The notes under the pieces are model-generated. The model saw only the letters and a list, made by a program, of their open reading frames with translations. It had not been told where the DNA came from and did not search any database. From Gallionella sp. (GTDB taxonomy: Bacteria; Pseudomonadota; Gammaproteobacteria; Burkholderiales; Gallionellaceae), in the NCBI GenBank assembly GCA_024641025.1, contig JAHEDW010000024.1, forward strand, positions 1 through 34,209: 34,209 nt of DNA. The letters run 5' to 3'. Position numbers and translations under genes: made by a program. This document shows, one piece after another, positions 17,701 to 26,177 of this stretch. Position 1 is the stretch's first letter. The number at the start of each line of letters is the position of its first letter.

Positions 17701-18601
17701 CCATGCGCCATGAAGCAAGATTATCGAGCGCAGTACCCCAAAGTACTGCCTTTTTTCCACCGGCATTCATCGCCACGTTGCCACCTATACACGAGGCGTC
17801 CGCCGAAGTCGGGTCGACCGCGAATACCAAATCTTCTGCCTCTGCTGCTTCCATTACTCGCCTGGTTACTACGCCGGCGCCACAAAGGATGGTCGAGCTG
17901 GGTTTGGTTAATCCAGGCAGGATCAGATGTTCCACGGCCGAAAGCCGATCGAGCTTTTCTGTGTTGATTACCGCAGAGCACTTATCAAGCGGGACAGCTC
18001 CACCGGTATATCCGGTGCCACCGCCGCGCGGGATGATGGTAAGTTTAAGTTCGATGCAAGCGCGAACCAGTGCAGCAACTTCTTCATCAGTATCGGGATG
18101 TAGCACAACGAATGGGTACTCGACACGCCAGTCTGTGGCGTCCGTCACATGTGAGACGCGCGCTAATCCATCGAACTGGATATTGTCTCGCCGGGTGATT
18201 CGGCCAAATACGCGCAAAACGCGATCGCGCAAACGCAAAGTTTGTTCGAATTCGGCAGCGAATTTGTCGACCGCGGCTCTGGAAAGTGCTAGCAGGCGTT
18301 CAACAGATTCGTTTGACTGACGGCGCTCATCAATAGCACTCAGTCGGTGTTGGAGTGCTCCAATCAAAGCTGAGCGACGTTTGCTGTTTCCCAGCAGATC
18401 ATCCTGCAGATAAGGGTTGCGCGATACTACCCAGATATCGCCCAGCACCTCATATAGCATCTGTGCGGAACGTCCGGTGCGGCGCTCCTCGCGTAGTTTG
18501 TTGATGATATCCCACGCCTCGCTGCCAAGGATACGCAAAACGATTTCGCGATCGGAAAAAGAAGTGTAGTTGTATGGTATCTCGCGCAAACGTGCCGTCA
18601 T
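14762..18601 (-). CDS. DUF3683 / FAD-linked oxidase / 4Fe-4S / CCG-domain giant oxidoreductase
   Basis: A single 1279-aa polypeptide. Residues 1-165 match the DUF3683-type N-terminus ([15 protein letters not shown]). About 165-340 is a PCMH-type FAD-binding domain ([34 protein letters not shown]). About 360-770 is a D-lactate/glycolate-dehydrogenase-like cap with [13 protein letters not shown] and [10 protein letters not shown]. Two [4Fe-4S] motifs follow near 808-820 ([11 protein letters not shown]) and 875-887 ([12 protein letters not shown]). Two CCG domains are near 1030-1065 (CGSERLF, CCGYPQ) and 1145-1240 (DPCHSP, CCGESG, SCPSC). The layout fuses a GlcD-like and a GlcF-like subunit, so it likely oxidises a 2-hydroxy acid and passes electrons via Fe-S to the quinone pool. 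The substrate is unknown. It stands alone, with AGAGG before the ATG. Confidence 0.88.
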   Translation of the reverse strand: MTARLREIPYNYTSFSDREIVLRILGSEAWDIINKLREERRTGRSAQMLYEVLGDIWVVSRNPYLQDDLLGNSKRRSALIGALQHRLSAIDERRQSNESVERLLALSRAAVDKFAAEFEQTLRLRDRVLRVFGRITRRDNIQFDGLARVSHVTDATDWRVEYPFVVLHPDTDEEVAALVRACIELKLTIIPRGGGTGYTGGAVPLDKCSAVINTEKLDRLSAVEHLILPGLTKPSSTILCGAGVVTRRVMEAAEAEDLVFAVDPTSADASCIGGNVAMNAGGKKAVLWGTALDNLASWRMVTPDGLWMEVERLDHNIGKIHDVATARFRIKRYAADGKAMLGTPETLSIPGTAFRKTGLGKDVTDKFLSGLPGIQKEGCDGIITSARFILHRAHTHTRTVCLEFFGQVREAVPAIVEIKDYLESHPTALLAGLEHLDERYLKAVGYATKSRQGTRPKMVLIADVVSDDADAAATAASEIVRLANLRSGEGFIAVSAEARKIFWLDRARTAAIAKHTNAFKINEDVVIPLPRMGDYCDGIERINIELSLHNKLKLLDSLDELFAGDLPLYHQDDEQLGNSELLGNRVQEAKQLLLVVRSRWQWLRDNLDKPGSELEAQGNGSITSTNLGMPKRGSTVFSLLQDHTIRASWKREIRDELRRIFSGSTYQPILDQCYAIHQSVLKSRVFIALHMHAGDGNVHTNIPVNSDDYEMLQQANASVERIMRLAKDLGGVISGEHGIGITKFDFLEDGEIATFTAYKNQIDPDGHFNKGKLLAGGNLERAYTPSFNLMELESLILEKSELGGISDSIKDCLRCGKCKPVCSTHVPRANLLYSPRNKILGTSLLIEAFLYEEQTRRGISIQHFDEFSDVADHCTVCHKCLNPCPVDIDFGNVSISMRNFLRKQGKKKFNPLTATSMLFLNATDPTTIKLVRKVIIEWGYIAQRIGYQLARHFGLLKGQTARPPATVGNVPLRSQVIHFINKPMPGNLPKKTSRALLDIEDNNIVPVIRNPRKLNEESEAVFYFPGCGSERLFGQVGLATQAMLYEVGAITVLPPGYLCCGYPQNASGQADKANQITTDNRVLFHRVANTLNYLDIKTVIVSCGTCMDQLQKYQFDKIFPGCRLLDIHEYLLEKKLQLQDVQGVRYMYHDPCHSPMKTYQPQQVVNTLMGTNVPLNERCCGESGTFGVTLPQIATQVRFRKEQEMCKGADEIRNKGFRGEIKILTSCPSCQQGLSRYNNDSGTTAEYIVVEMAKQLLGKDWLPDYVAKANDGGIERVLL

Positions 18602-18740
18602 TGGAAACCTCTAATACCTGCTTTGCCGGTCAATTGCGTTGTGGCGTGCTCGTTCATTCCTAGTTTGTCCGATTTGATATGCCTCGTCATTCAAAGCGCT
18701 GGCACGTGGCCAGGCACGCGACGGTTTTGGAGGTTACCAA
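18601..18740 (-). promoter_or_regulatory. Possible leader structure masking the ribosome binding site of the FAD/Fe-S gene
   Basis: On the minus strand the segment TTGGTAACCTCC (18740 to 18729) can pair with AGAGGTTTCCAA (18612 to 18601), ten of twelve positions. The latter contains the AGAGG ribosome binding site and the A of the start codon. A small hairpin CTGGC-ACGTG-GCCAG (18699-18713) lies between. It needs a transcript starting upstream of 18740, which I cannot show. Confidence 0.4.
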
Positions 18741-18975
18741 GCCCGGGCTGATTGAATCGAGGGGCGCATTTTACCTGAATGCGGCCAGTCACTCGATACC
18801 TAAGAGAACGAGGACAGGATGAAAAAATTGAGTCACAGTTGATTAATGACTGACTAGCAAGCTTTGGCTGATTACTATATGGATTTGCGGTTCGTTTGCT
18901 GTTAGATTACGCTCTGGTGTGGCTCGCAGCTCCAGAGTTCTGGAAATAACCGGGGAATCAAGTTATACACCTAAT
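18602..18975. other. Intergenic region between divergent genes
   Basis: About 370 bases without a supportable gene. The left part is the leader of the FAD/Fe-S gene, with the inverted elements described separately. The right part (18820-18975) is AT-rich and should carry the promoter of the outer-membrane/PBP/GGDEF-EAL cassette. I see no clear -35/-10 pair, tRNA or known operator. Confidence 0.5.
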
Positions 18976-20028
18976 ATGATCCTTATGCGGCATTCACTAC
19001 TTAAACTTGGAATAGTTCAAATTTGCCTGATGTTCTATCCGATAAGCCAGGCAGAAGGATATGAGCTTGGTCAAGGGTGGCCGGTTGGAAAATTTCTCTT
19101 GTCCGGTTATGTAAATATTGAGCTGGTTGACAGATTTGATGCTCCGACGAAACTCGAACTTGATGACATTAGCCTATTAGCAAGTGGCCGAATAAATAAG
19201 TGGGTAAATCCTTTCGTGGAAGCCGAACTATCCAAATACACCCTGATTGAGCAAGGTGGTGGAAGCGGAGGCGGTGATTTCATAGTTGAACGGTTTTACA
19301 ACGATTCGATCGTTTCCGAGAATAGTACGCTGAGAATCGGCAAGATTCTCTCACCTTTGGGCGATTGGAATCTGGAACATGCCGCACCCTTGATTCCCAT
19401 TATTACCCGACCTTATACGACAGCGCGCGGCTTTGCAGCTTATTCGAGCGGTGTTAGTTGGTTACATGAACCAGAAATTGGCGCTTCAACAAACTGGCAA
19501 CTTTATTGGCAACCTGACACGGAATGGTTCAAGCGTCCCGCTAATCAGGCGCCAAGGAGTTTCCGCAATGTTTATGGTGGCCACATCTACAAGACCTTTG
19601 GCTTGCTAGACAAGATTGGCGCTTCCTTGCAGCATGGCGATTTCATAGAGACAGGTGAAACTTATTCCCTTTTTGGGATTAATGCCAACAAATCCTTGGG
19701 CAAACTTAAACTCGAATGCGAAGCCATAACAGCAAATTTCTCAGGTACGGTATTGCCTGGAGCACCCTCCCGGTTACATGATAAAGAATCAGGGATTTTT
19801 GGACTTGCTGACTATGCTGTAACTTCAAAGTGGCACGGTATAGTTTCCGGTGAGTATTATCAGGATCACACTGTGAGCGAAACCTCGCGTTCCACTTTGG
19901 TGGCGGCAGCTTATAGACCAAGTGTTCCGGTGGTATGGAAGCTCGAGTACATTCACCAAGCGGGAATGTCTTTGTCTATCGGAACGATTCGTACCGGTTG
20001 GAAGGCTTCTTTCTCTACGCTATTCTGA
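18976..20028 (+). CDS. Predicted outer-membrane beta-barrel protein, first gene of the c-di-GMP cassette
   Basis: About 350 aa. A signal peptide (HSLLKLGIVQICLMFYPISQ, cleaved near AEG) is followed by alternating polar/hydrophobic strands rich in Gly and aromatic residues: FLLSGYVNIELVDRF, ASGRINKWVNPFVEAELSKY, TLRIGKILSPLGDWN, IGASLQHGDF, KWHGIVSGEYYQD. It ends with GTIRTGWKASFSTLF, an aromatic-terminated last strand typical of outer-membrane barrels. I do not recognise a named family; it is porin-like. I placed the start at ATG 18976 so that the signal peptide is N-terminal; ATG 18985 and an upstream GTG at 18919 are alternatives, and none has a strong ribosome binding site. Its stop overlaps the next start (TGATG), so the genes are coupled. 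Confidence 0.75.
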   Translation: MILMRHSLLKLGIVQICLMFYPISQAEGYELGQGWPVGKFLLSGYVNIELVDRFDAPTKLELDDISLLASGRINKWVNPFVEAELSKYTLIEQGGGSGGGDFIVERFYNDSIVSENSTLRIGKILSPLGDWNLEHAAPLIPIITRPYTTARGFAAYSSGVSWLHEPEIGASTNWQLYWQPDTEWFKRPANQAPRSFRNVYGGHIYKTFGLLDKIGASLQHGDFIETGETYSLFGINANKSLGKLKLECEAITANFSGTVLPGAPSRLHDKESGIFGLADYAVTSKWHGIVSGEYYQDHTVSETSRSTLVAAAYRPSVPVVWKLEYIHQAGMSLSIGTIRTGWKASFSTLF

Positions 20029-20441
20029 TGCGTGCATTACTGTTAATTTACGGAATGTTGTTTGCCTCTGTGGGTCAGGCAGAAGAATTGTTGATAATCG
20101 CGTCACCACAGGTGAATGAATCGACGATCACAATAGAACAACTGGCCGAAATTTTTAAGTTAAAAAAGACTTACTGGACCGATAACGTTCGAGTGGTGCC
20201 TGTCAATCGTGAAGCGTCGAGCGTAGAACGCGAAACATTCTCTAAACATATCTTTAACCTTCCCACGCAAGAGCTAGGGGAGTACTGGAACCGCCTTAGA
20301 TTCCAAGGCAAGCTTCCTCCACTAGTTCAGACATCAGATCAGGCCGTTCTGAGTTTCGTTCGCAGTGTCCCAGGCGCAATTGGCTATATCAATGCCAAAC
20401 AGAAACCTACAGGGGTGAAAATTTTGCTGCAAATACCATGA
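20028..20441 (+). CDS. Small PstS-like periplasmic substrate-binding protein
   Basis: 137 aa, with a signal peptide (RALLLIYGMLFASVGQAEE). The mature part resembles the short single-chain PBP-like/PstS-like proteins of the phosphate-binding superfamily: NESTITIEQLAEIFKLKKTY, VRVVPVNREASSVERETFSK, LGEYWNRLRFQGKLPP and VRSVPGAIGYIN. The last motif is the typical PstS-family segment preceding the C-terminal strand. It is too short for a full two-lobed transporter protein and no ABC permease is next to it, so it more likely acts as a periplasmic sensor. The start ATG overlaps the upstream stop as TGATG. The GGDEF-EAL gene follows after 25 bp. The ligand is unknown; phosphate or another oxyanion is an inference. 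Confidence 0.82.
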   Translation: MRALLLIYGMLFASVGQAEELLIIASPQVNESTITIEQLAEIFKLKKTYWTDNVRVVPVNREASSVERETFSKHIFNLPTQELGEYWNRLRFQGKLPPLVQTSDQAVLSFVRSVPGAIGYINAKQKPTGVKILLQIP

Positions 20442-20466
20442 AGCATTCGTTGAATCAGAGCAACTT

Positions 20467-23274
20467 ATGATACCTGAAATCTTTGTAGGGGCAATCGCAC
20501 GAAAGCTCCTACTAGCATTCTTTTCAGTATTCATTTTTACCTATCTTGTAACAGCTCTAGTGGTGCAAAGCTCAGTCCGCTCCGCGGTGACCGACTCGGA
20601 ACTAGCCAATTTATCCCAACTAGCCGATCTTAAACTCGGAAGCCTGAATTCAAGATTCGAACAACTCTCGATTAACTTGCGTGCCTGGGCCAAGCTGGAC
20701 GTGATGAATGACATTGCATCAGATGACGTGGATAAGCGGGTAGAACACACACTGGAGAGCTTGGCAAAGGATTATGCGCTGGATGGTGAAATTTACGTCT
20801 TTAATTCTAATGGAAGATTGGTTGCTTCCAGTGACCTCCAGCATAATATAGAGAGCTTACCGGATGTATGGAAACAGTCCGGTAAGCCGGATTTCGTTAA
20901 CAAACATCCCAGTCCAGTTGACGGTGAGGACATCGTGGCGTTGGTAGTTCCGATTGAGGCAACATTTTCGAAGGGCTATCAGCTTGGTACCATCGTGATG
21001 GCCAATCACTGGAGTGGTGTAAGAGCTGCTTTGCCAGAACAGGCGCTACTTCTGTACCATCAGCAGGCTTCAGTGCAGCAGGAAACCTTTCAGAACTCTC
21101 CGGCTTCAGGAAATTCTTCTGCTTACAATTCGGTGCGTCAAGATTCAGTTGTCCTGCTCGATTCGACACTTGATGAAACAGTGCAGAGCAAGTCGATATC
21201 TGAGTTAGCGCATCTCAAAGGATGGACACGCATCGGCAATAACCAATATCTGGTTAACAGCGCTTTGCAGGATTCAGGTCTGCTTTCAGGATGGGAGATC
21301 GTGATGTTGCACGACCCCAGTGAGCTTTATCATACTGTTCACTTGGTGATTTTCAAGTTGGCTATTCTTGGTCTTTTCCTGACTTTGCCGCTTATCCTTG
21401 CTATAAGCTGGTTAGCCAGAAGGTTAACCAAACCATTACGTCAGTTGACACAGTTTGTCTCTGAAATTACCGACACTGATGACCTGTCCAAACGGCTCGA
21501 AATACAATCTGATGACGAGATTGGAATATTGGCAAACAACTTTAACCGCATGGCGGCAAGACTTGAAAGTGGAGCGAAAGCACATCGTGAGGCCGAAACG
21601 CGACTACGAGCCACTATTGATAATGCCTTGGATGCAGTAGTGCAGATACATGCTGATGGATTCATTATCGGATGGAATGATCAGGCCGCCAGCATTTTTG
21701 GCTGGTCAAGAGCAGAAGCCGAAGGACGATTGCTGCATGAATTGATCATTCCTCCCGAGCAGCGCAAGCAGCATCTCAGCGATTTGCAACATTTGCTGAG
21801 TTTAGGTGAAGGCCGGAGCCTGAATTCCCGGATCGAAAGGACGGCACTTCATCGTGACGGACACGAGTTTCCAGTTGAATGGGCAATAACCACTATCGTG
21901 GTGGAAGGCAAGCACGAGTTCAGCGCTTTTATCCGCGACATAACTCATAAGAAGGAATCCGAGGAGCTTATCTGGAAGCAGGCAAATTTTGACAAAGTGA
22001 CCGGATTGCCGAATCGTCACATGTTCCACGAACGCATGGAACAAGAAATAAAGAAGGCAAGTCGTACCGGTCAGCAGATGGCACTGCTGTTTATCGATCT
22101 GGACCGGTTTAAGGAAATAAACGATACGCTGGGACATGACGCAGGTGACATCCTGTTGGTTGAAACTTCACATCGAATCAGCAGTTGCGTGCGCGAGTCA
22201 GATTCTGTTGCACGGTTTGGCGGCGATGAATTTACTGTGATTTTGATGGAAGTTGGTGACACAGGCAACATAGAGCGGGTTTCCCAGTGCATACTGCAGA
22301 AGCTGGCCGAACCGTTTCATCTCAGAGATGAAGTGGTCTATATTTCAGCAAGTATCGGAATCACGATGTATCCGAATGATGCCGTCAATGTTGAAGACCT
22401 CCTCAAGAACGCCGATCAAGCGATGTATGTAGCGAAGAGCAAAGGGCGCAATCAATCTAGTTATTATACTTCCGAACTTCAGGATGCAGCTCAGGAACGT
22501 CGGCGCCTGGTAAACGACTTGCGTGATGCTTTGGCATCCGACCAGTTTCTGCTTTACTTTCAGCCGATCATGGATACAGCAACCGGCCGTATCCGAAAAG
22601 CCGAAGCTCTGTTGCGCTGGCAGCACCCAGAACGTGGTTTGGTCAGCTCTATGGAATTCATTATGCTTGCCGAGGAAACAGGGCTTATTAATGAAATCGG
22701 CGATTGGGTATTCAAAGAGTCTGCGCGGTGGGCAAAACGCTGGAGAAATGAGTTTGCGAAGGATTTTCAAGTTAGCGTAAATGTGTCTCCGGTGCAATTC
22801 CAGTCAGGCGGCCACTTTTGCGATGCATGGGAAGTTTATTTACAGGGTATCGGCCTTGCTGGGCAGAATATCGTCATAGAGATTACCGAAAGCTTATTGC
22901 TGAATGCGGCGAAGAGTGTCACTAACCGCTTGCTCAGGTTTCGCGATGCTGGAATTCAGGTTGCAATCGATGATTTCGGAACCGGCTATTCATCACTATC
23001 CTATCTAAAGAAATTTGATATTGATTATCTGAAAATCGATAAGTCCTTTGTAGATAACCTTGAAACAGATGCAAATGACATGGTTTTATCTGAGGCTATC
23101 ATCGTGATGGCTCACAAACTGGGACTGAAAGTGATTGCTGAGGGAGTTGAATCTGAAACACAACTCAAGCTGTTGAGTGATTCAGGCTGCGATTATGCGC
23201 AGGGCCATCTTTTCTCCAAGCCTGTGCCTCCAGATGAATTTGAGGCGCTGCTCAAGCGATCCGAGCAGGGCTAA
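20467..23274 (+). CDS. Membrane Cache-HAMP-PAS-GGDEF-EAL c-di-GMP signalling protein
   Basis: 935 aa. The first TM helix is at about 15-36 (LLLAFFSVFIFTYLVTALVV); a periplasmic Cache-like sensor spans about 40-290; the second TM is about 292-318; HAMP about 318-370 (RRLTKPLRQLTQFVSEI); PAS about 375-500 (IDNALDAVVQIHADGFIIGW). The GGDEF domain has FIDLDRFKEINDTLGHDAGD, an intact RFGGDEF near 580 and the inhibitory RxxD site (RESD) five residues before it. The EAL domain has EALLRW near 712, NIVIEITESLLL, IDDFGTGYSSLSYLKKF, DYLKIDKSF and IAEGVESETQ. Both catalytic sets look intact, so it may synthesise and degrade c-di-GMP. Its position behind an outer-membrane protein and a periplasmic binding protein suggests envelope input to the Cache domain. 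Confidence 0.93.
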   Translation: MIPEIFVGAIARKLLLAFFSVFIFTYLVTALVVQSSVRSAVTDSELANLSQLADLKLGSLNSRFEQLSINLRAWAKLDVMNDIASDDVDKRVEHTLESLAKDYALDGEIYVFNSNGRLVASSDLQHNIESLPDVWKQSGKPDFVNKHPSPVDGEDIVALVVPIEATFSKGYQLGTIVMANHWSGVRAALPEQALLLYHQQASVQQETFQNSPASGNSSAYNSVRQDSVVLLDSTLDETVQSKSISELAHLKGWTRIGNNQYLVNSALQDSGLLSGWEIVMLHDPSELYHTVHLVIFKLAILGLFLTLPLILAISWLARRLTKPLRQLTQFVSEITDTDDLSKRLEIQSDDEIGILANNFNRMAARLESGAKAHREAETRLRATIDNALDAVVQIHADGFIIGWNDQAASIFGWSRAEAEGRLLHELIIPPEQRKQHLSDLQHLLSLGEGRSLNSRIERTALHRDGHEFPVEWAITTIVVEGKHEFSAFIRDITHKKESEELIWKQANFDKVTGLPNRHMFHERMEQEIKKASRTGQQMALLFIDLDRFKEINDTLGHDAGDILLVETSHRISSCVRESDSVARFGGDEFTVILMEVGDTGNIERVSQCILQKLAEPFHLRDEVVYISASIGITMYPNDAVNVEDLLKNADQAMYVAKSKGRNQSSYYTSELQDAAQERRRLVNDLRDALASDQFLLYFQPIMDTATGRIRKAEALLRWQHPERGLVSSMEFIMLAEETGLINEIGDWVFKESARWAKRWRNEFAKDFQVSVNVSPVQFQSGGHFCDAWEVYLQGIGLAGQNIVIEITESLLLNAAKSVTNRLLRFRDAGIQVAIDDFGTGYSSLSYLKKFDIDYLKIDKSFVDNLETDANDMVLSEAIIVMAHKLGLKVIAEGVESETQLKLLSDSGCDYAQGHLFSKPVPPDEFEALLKRSEQG

Positions 23275-23291
23275 AGTTTGCAAAAGTATAA

Positions 23292-23876
23292 ATGTTCATG
23301 CGCCAACAATCCGATCATTCCGGAATAAAAGTATTTTTCGCGCTGTGGCCTTCCACTTCAGAGTGTAGAAACTTGGCCGAATGGCAAAAGCTCCTGGACT
23401 CATTTTGCGGTGGACGAGCGATGCATGGCGAGACGCTGCATAGCACCCTGGTGTTTATCGGAAATATCGATAAATCCATGCTGGAGTCCCTACATTTGGC
23501 CGGACTAGAGGTGAGTGGGCAACTCTTTGAATTGTGTTTGGATGTGGCCCGCTACTGGGGCCATAACCACATCGTCTATGCTGCACCTTCTCATCTGCCC
23601 CTACCTTTGGTACAGCTGGCCCAGTCGCTGCAACAGAGTCTTGCTAGGCACGGATTCAAGTTTGATCATCGAGAGTTCCGTCCGCATGTTACGCTGATAC
23701 GGAACGCGCGCTGGAATGAAGCGCCTTTGCCTGAGATGCGACCGGTGTGCTGGCAGATAAGGGACTTCGTCCTGGTTCAATCTCTAAGCCATCAGGGGCG
23801 CGTCGCTTATCGCGTGCTGGATCGATTTCCATTGGGACCAAATACAACTGTCGATCTGTGTGACACTTTTAGCTGA
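23292..23876 (+). CDS. thpR: RNA 2',3'-cyclic phosphodiesterase (ThpR/LigT)
   Basis: A 194-aa member of the 2H phosphoesterase family, which opens 2',3'-cyclic phosphates on RNA ends. Both catalytic HxTx motifs are present: His50 in LHSTLVFIGN and His132 in RPHVTLIRNAR, spaced as in the family. The N-terminus VFFALWPS is also typical. It has no clear ribosome binding site; ATG 23292 is followed by a second ATG two codons later. It lies 17 bp after the GGDEF-EAL gene and may be cotranscribed, without an obvious functional link. Confidence 0.92.
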   Translation: MFMRQQSDHSGIKVFFALWPSTSECRNLAEWQKLLDSFCGGRAMHGETLHSTLVFIGNIDKSMLESLHLAGLEVSGQLFELCLDVARYWGHNHIVYAAPSHLPLPLVQLAQSLQQSLARHGFKFDHREFRPHVTLIRNARWNEAPLPEMRPVCWQIRDFVLVQSLSHQGRVAYRVLDRFPLGPNTTVDLCDTFS

Positions 23877-23975
23877 TCATGCTTCTACTTGCTCTATATT
23901 CCTGTATTCCGTGGTTTTAAACTTGATATTTATGGATAATGCCGCCCACCGGTCATCAGTATCAGGAGTGAATGC

Positions 23976-24926
23976 ATGCTTTATATTTTTACGCTGGAAC
24001 GCAGTCGGCTGGTCAGCATCCGGCCGGACGAGGTAACGACCAGAAAGCCAATCTGGGTGGATATCGTTGAGCCCACTGAAACAGAACGCTCCTGGGTGAC
24101 TGAGACTTTTGCAATCACGCTGCCTTATCCCGAACATTTGCGTGACATTGAAGAGAGCGCTCGATTTTACGAGGAGAACGAGGAGCTTCATGTGCGCTCC
24201 GATTTTCTGCAAGGAAAGGAAATCGGAACTCTTAGCGTGATCGTTGCATTCGTGATTTCTCATAATGTGCTGTTCAGCCTGCATGATCAGGATTTGCCGC
24301 TGTTCAAGCTGTTTCGCTTGCGCACTCAGCGGCAGCCAAATCTGGTAGATGACAGCCTTGACGTACTGATCGATCTATATGAGTCTGATGTGGAAATTTC
24401 TGCCGATACTTTGGAGGAAGTATATGTGGAGCTTGGCAGTATCGGGAACCAGGTGCTAAATACCACATTGGGGGACAAAGATGCGGGCACGGTGCTTGCA
24501 AAAATCGCCCACAATGAATACCTGAATGGACGAATTCGCCGTAACCTTATGGATACCCGCCGTGCAATCTCATTCCTGATGCGCAGCAAGTTGCTAAAGC
24601 CAAATCAACTAGATGAGGCACGCCAGATCATCCAGGACATAGATTCGTTGGGTGGCCATACAGCGTTTTTGTTCGACAAGATAAACTTCTTGATGAACAC
24701 AACAGTCGGATTCATCAACGTCAACCAGAACAAAATAGTGCGCATGTTCTCTGTTGCATCGGTGGCATTGTTGCCACCCACACTGATCGCGTCGATCTAC
24801 GGCATGAACTTCAAATTCATGCCGGAATTGGAATGGACAAACGGATATTTGTTCTCCCTGTCATTGATGGTCATTTCGGTTGTACTGCCATTCTGGATGT
24901 TTCATCGAAAAGGATGGCTGAAGTAG
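23976..24926 (+). CDS. corA: CorA magnesium/cobalt transporter
   Basis: 316 aa. The long cytosolic N-terminal domain (IWVDIVEPTETERSWV, HLRDIEESARFYEENEELHV) and long helices lead to two C-terminal TM helices. The signature YGMNF lies near residue 275 at the end of TM1, followed by the acidic periplasmic loop MPELEW and the second TM with a basic C-terminus (HRKGWLK). The size equals E. coli CorA (316 aa). AGGAG lies seven bases before the ATG. It probably carries Mg2+, and possibly Co2+ or Ni2+. Confidence 0.95.
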   Translation: MLYIFTLERSRLVSIRPDEVTTRKPIWVDIVEPTETERSWVTETFAITLPYPEHLRDIEESARFYEENEELHVRSDFLQGKEIGTLSVIVAFVISHNVLFSLHDQDLPLFKLFRLRTQRQPNLVDDSLDVLIDLYESDVEISADTLEEVYVELGSIGNQVLNTTLGDKDAGTVLAKIAHNEYLNGRIRRNLMDTRRAISFLMRSKLLKPNQLDEARQIIQDIDSLGGHTAFLFDKINFLMNTTVGFINVNQNKIVRMFSVASVALLPPTLIASIYGMNFKFMPELEWTNGYLFSLSLMVISVVLPFWMFHRKGWLK

Positions 24927-24973
24927 TCCTCAGCATCATGTAGGATTAAAGGTAATGTTTGGCAGGAGAACTC

Positions 24974-26089
24974 TTGAAATCCATGTTAAGGAAATTCCAC
25001 AATACATTTCTGATATTGAACTTAGGGGTCCCAATATTCTTCTGCGCTTTGCCTGTCCGATCGGTATTTGCAGAAAGCGAAATTTTATTGCCATGTGCGC
25101 AGAAGTTTCCTGACGAAGATGCCGAGCGTTTGAAGTGCTACGATCTGCTCGCCGTCCCACCTTCCCAGTCTGGACAATCGATACAAGAAAGCCTTATTCC
25201 TAAGCAGGAATCAGAGGCGACAGCTGGTCTTGGCACTCCTACGCTCAGGGAAGAACGTTCTTACCTTACCAGGGTGTGGAATCTGGATGACCTGTCTACG
25301 CTTGACCCGAGCAAGTTGGGTCGTCTCCATCCTTACCGGCAAAATTACCTCATCATAAAGAAGACAAGCAACCCTAATCGCCAACCTAGTTCCCCACTCA
25401 TCGATCATAATGTAATACTTCCCATCGACCTCGACACGGTTGAAGCCAAGTTCCAGTTGAGTGTCAAGGCGGACATTGGAGATAAAAGCAATGTCGACTT
25501 CATGGGAATAAAATCCATCCGATTCTGGGGGGCCTACACCCAACAATCCGACTGGCAGGTGTTCAATCTTCGCAACTCATCTCCGTTCCGCGAAACCGTA
25601 TATGAGCCAGAATTGATCGTCACGCTTGGCACTGGCCACGCATCAGGACTGAAACTTATCAATCTTGGCTGGTTGCACCAGTCGAATGGTAGTTCATTGC
25701 CCGAGTCGCGTAGCTGGAACAGAATTTATGTGCTTGGCGGCTGGGAATGGAACGACATGACTTCGATCCTGATGCGCGGATGGTGGCGCATTCCAGAGGA
25801 TATCTCCAAGGACGACAACCCGGATATAAGCGATTATCTCGGACGAGCTGACCTGATTTTACGCTGGGAGCCGCACGACAAAACACAAGCTGTCGCAATA
25901 CTGTTGCGTGATAATCTGAGTGTGAAAAAGAACCGTGGTTTCGTGCAGATTGATTGGGCAACATCCGTGAGGTTTGGTAGTGCAGCGCGTATGCACATTC
26001 AGTTAACTTCAGGTTACGGCGAAAGCCTGATCGACTACAATCATCGGCAGAATACGATTGGTATGGGATTCTCCTTTCGTGAATGGTAA
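24974..26089 (+). CDS. pldA: Outer-membrane phospholipase A (OMPLA)
   Basis: 371 aa from a TTG start at 24974, chosen because AGGAG lies five bases upstream and the product then begins with a good signal peptide (MKSMLRKFHNTFLILNLGV..., cleaved after VFA). An ATG three codons later is possible. The N-terminal extension has CAQKFPDEDAERLKCYD. The barrel starts at YRQNYLIIKKTSNPNRQ. The OMPLA catalytic motif is intact: His235-Gln-Ser237-Asn in WLHQSNG, with Asn249 in SRSWNR, the same His-to-Asn spacing as H142/S144/N156 of the E. coli enzyme. It ends in GMGFSFREW. The enzyme hydrolyses phospholipids that reach the outer leaflet under envelope stress. It follows corA. Confidence 0.93.
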   Translation: MKSMLRKFHNTFLILNLGVPIFFCALPVRSVFAESEILLPCAQKFPDEDAERLKCYDLLAVPPSQSGQSIQESLIPKQESEATAGLGTPTLREERSYLTRVWNLDDLSTLDPSKLGRLHPYRQNYLIIKKTSNPNRQPSSPLIDHNVILPIDLDTVEAKFQLSVKADIGDKSNVDFMGIKSIRFWGAYTQQSDWQVFNLRNSSPFRETVYEPELIVTLGTGHASGLKLINLGWLHQSNGSSLPESRSWNRIYVLGGWEWNDMTSILMRGWWRIPEDISKDDNPDISDYLGRADLILRWEPHDKTQAVAILLRDNLSVKKNRGFVQIDWATSVRFGSAARMHIQLTSGYGESLIDYNHRQNTIGMGFSFREW

Positions 26090-26177
26090 GTCCATCCAAT
26101 TTGATCCCTGCTGTCCCGTAGAATGATATTGGAACAGCCTTGGGATTGGCCTTAATAAATGGATTCAGGATAATAAA

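Noticed and set aside
17697-18320. Long plus-strand open frame (about 207 codons) antisense to the FAD/Fe-S gene
   Set aside because: It lies wholly inside a well-supported gene on the other strand, has low-complexity Ser/Arg/Thr content typical of shadow frames, and has no ribosome binding site.
18820-18875. GAGTCA...TGACT dyad as an operator in front of the c-di-GMP cassette
   Set aside because: The arms are short and imperfect, and no known regulator site fits.
23877-24284. Minus-strand open frame over the start of corA
   Set aside because: It covers the corA promoter and N-terminus, and no family features are seen.
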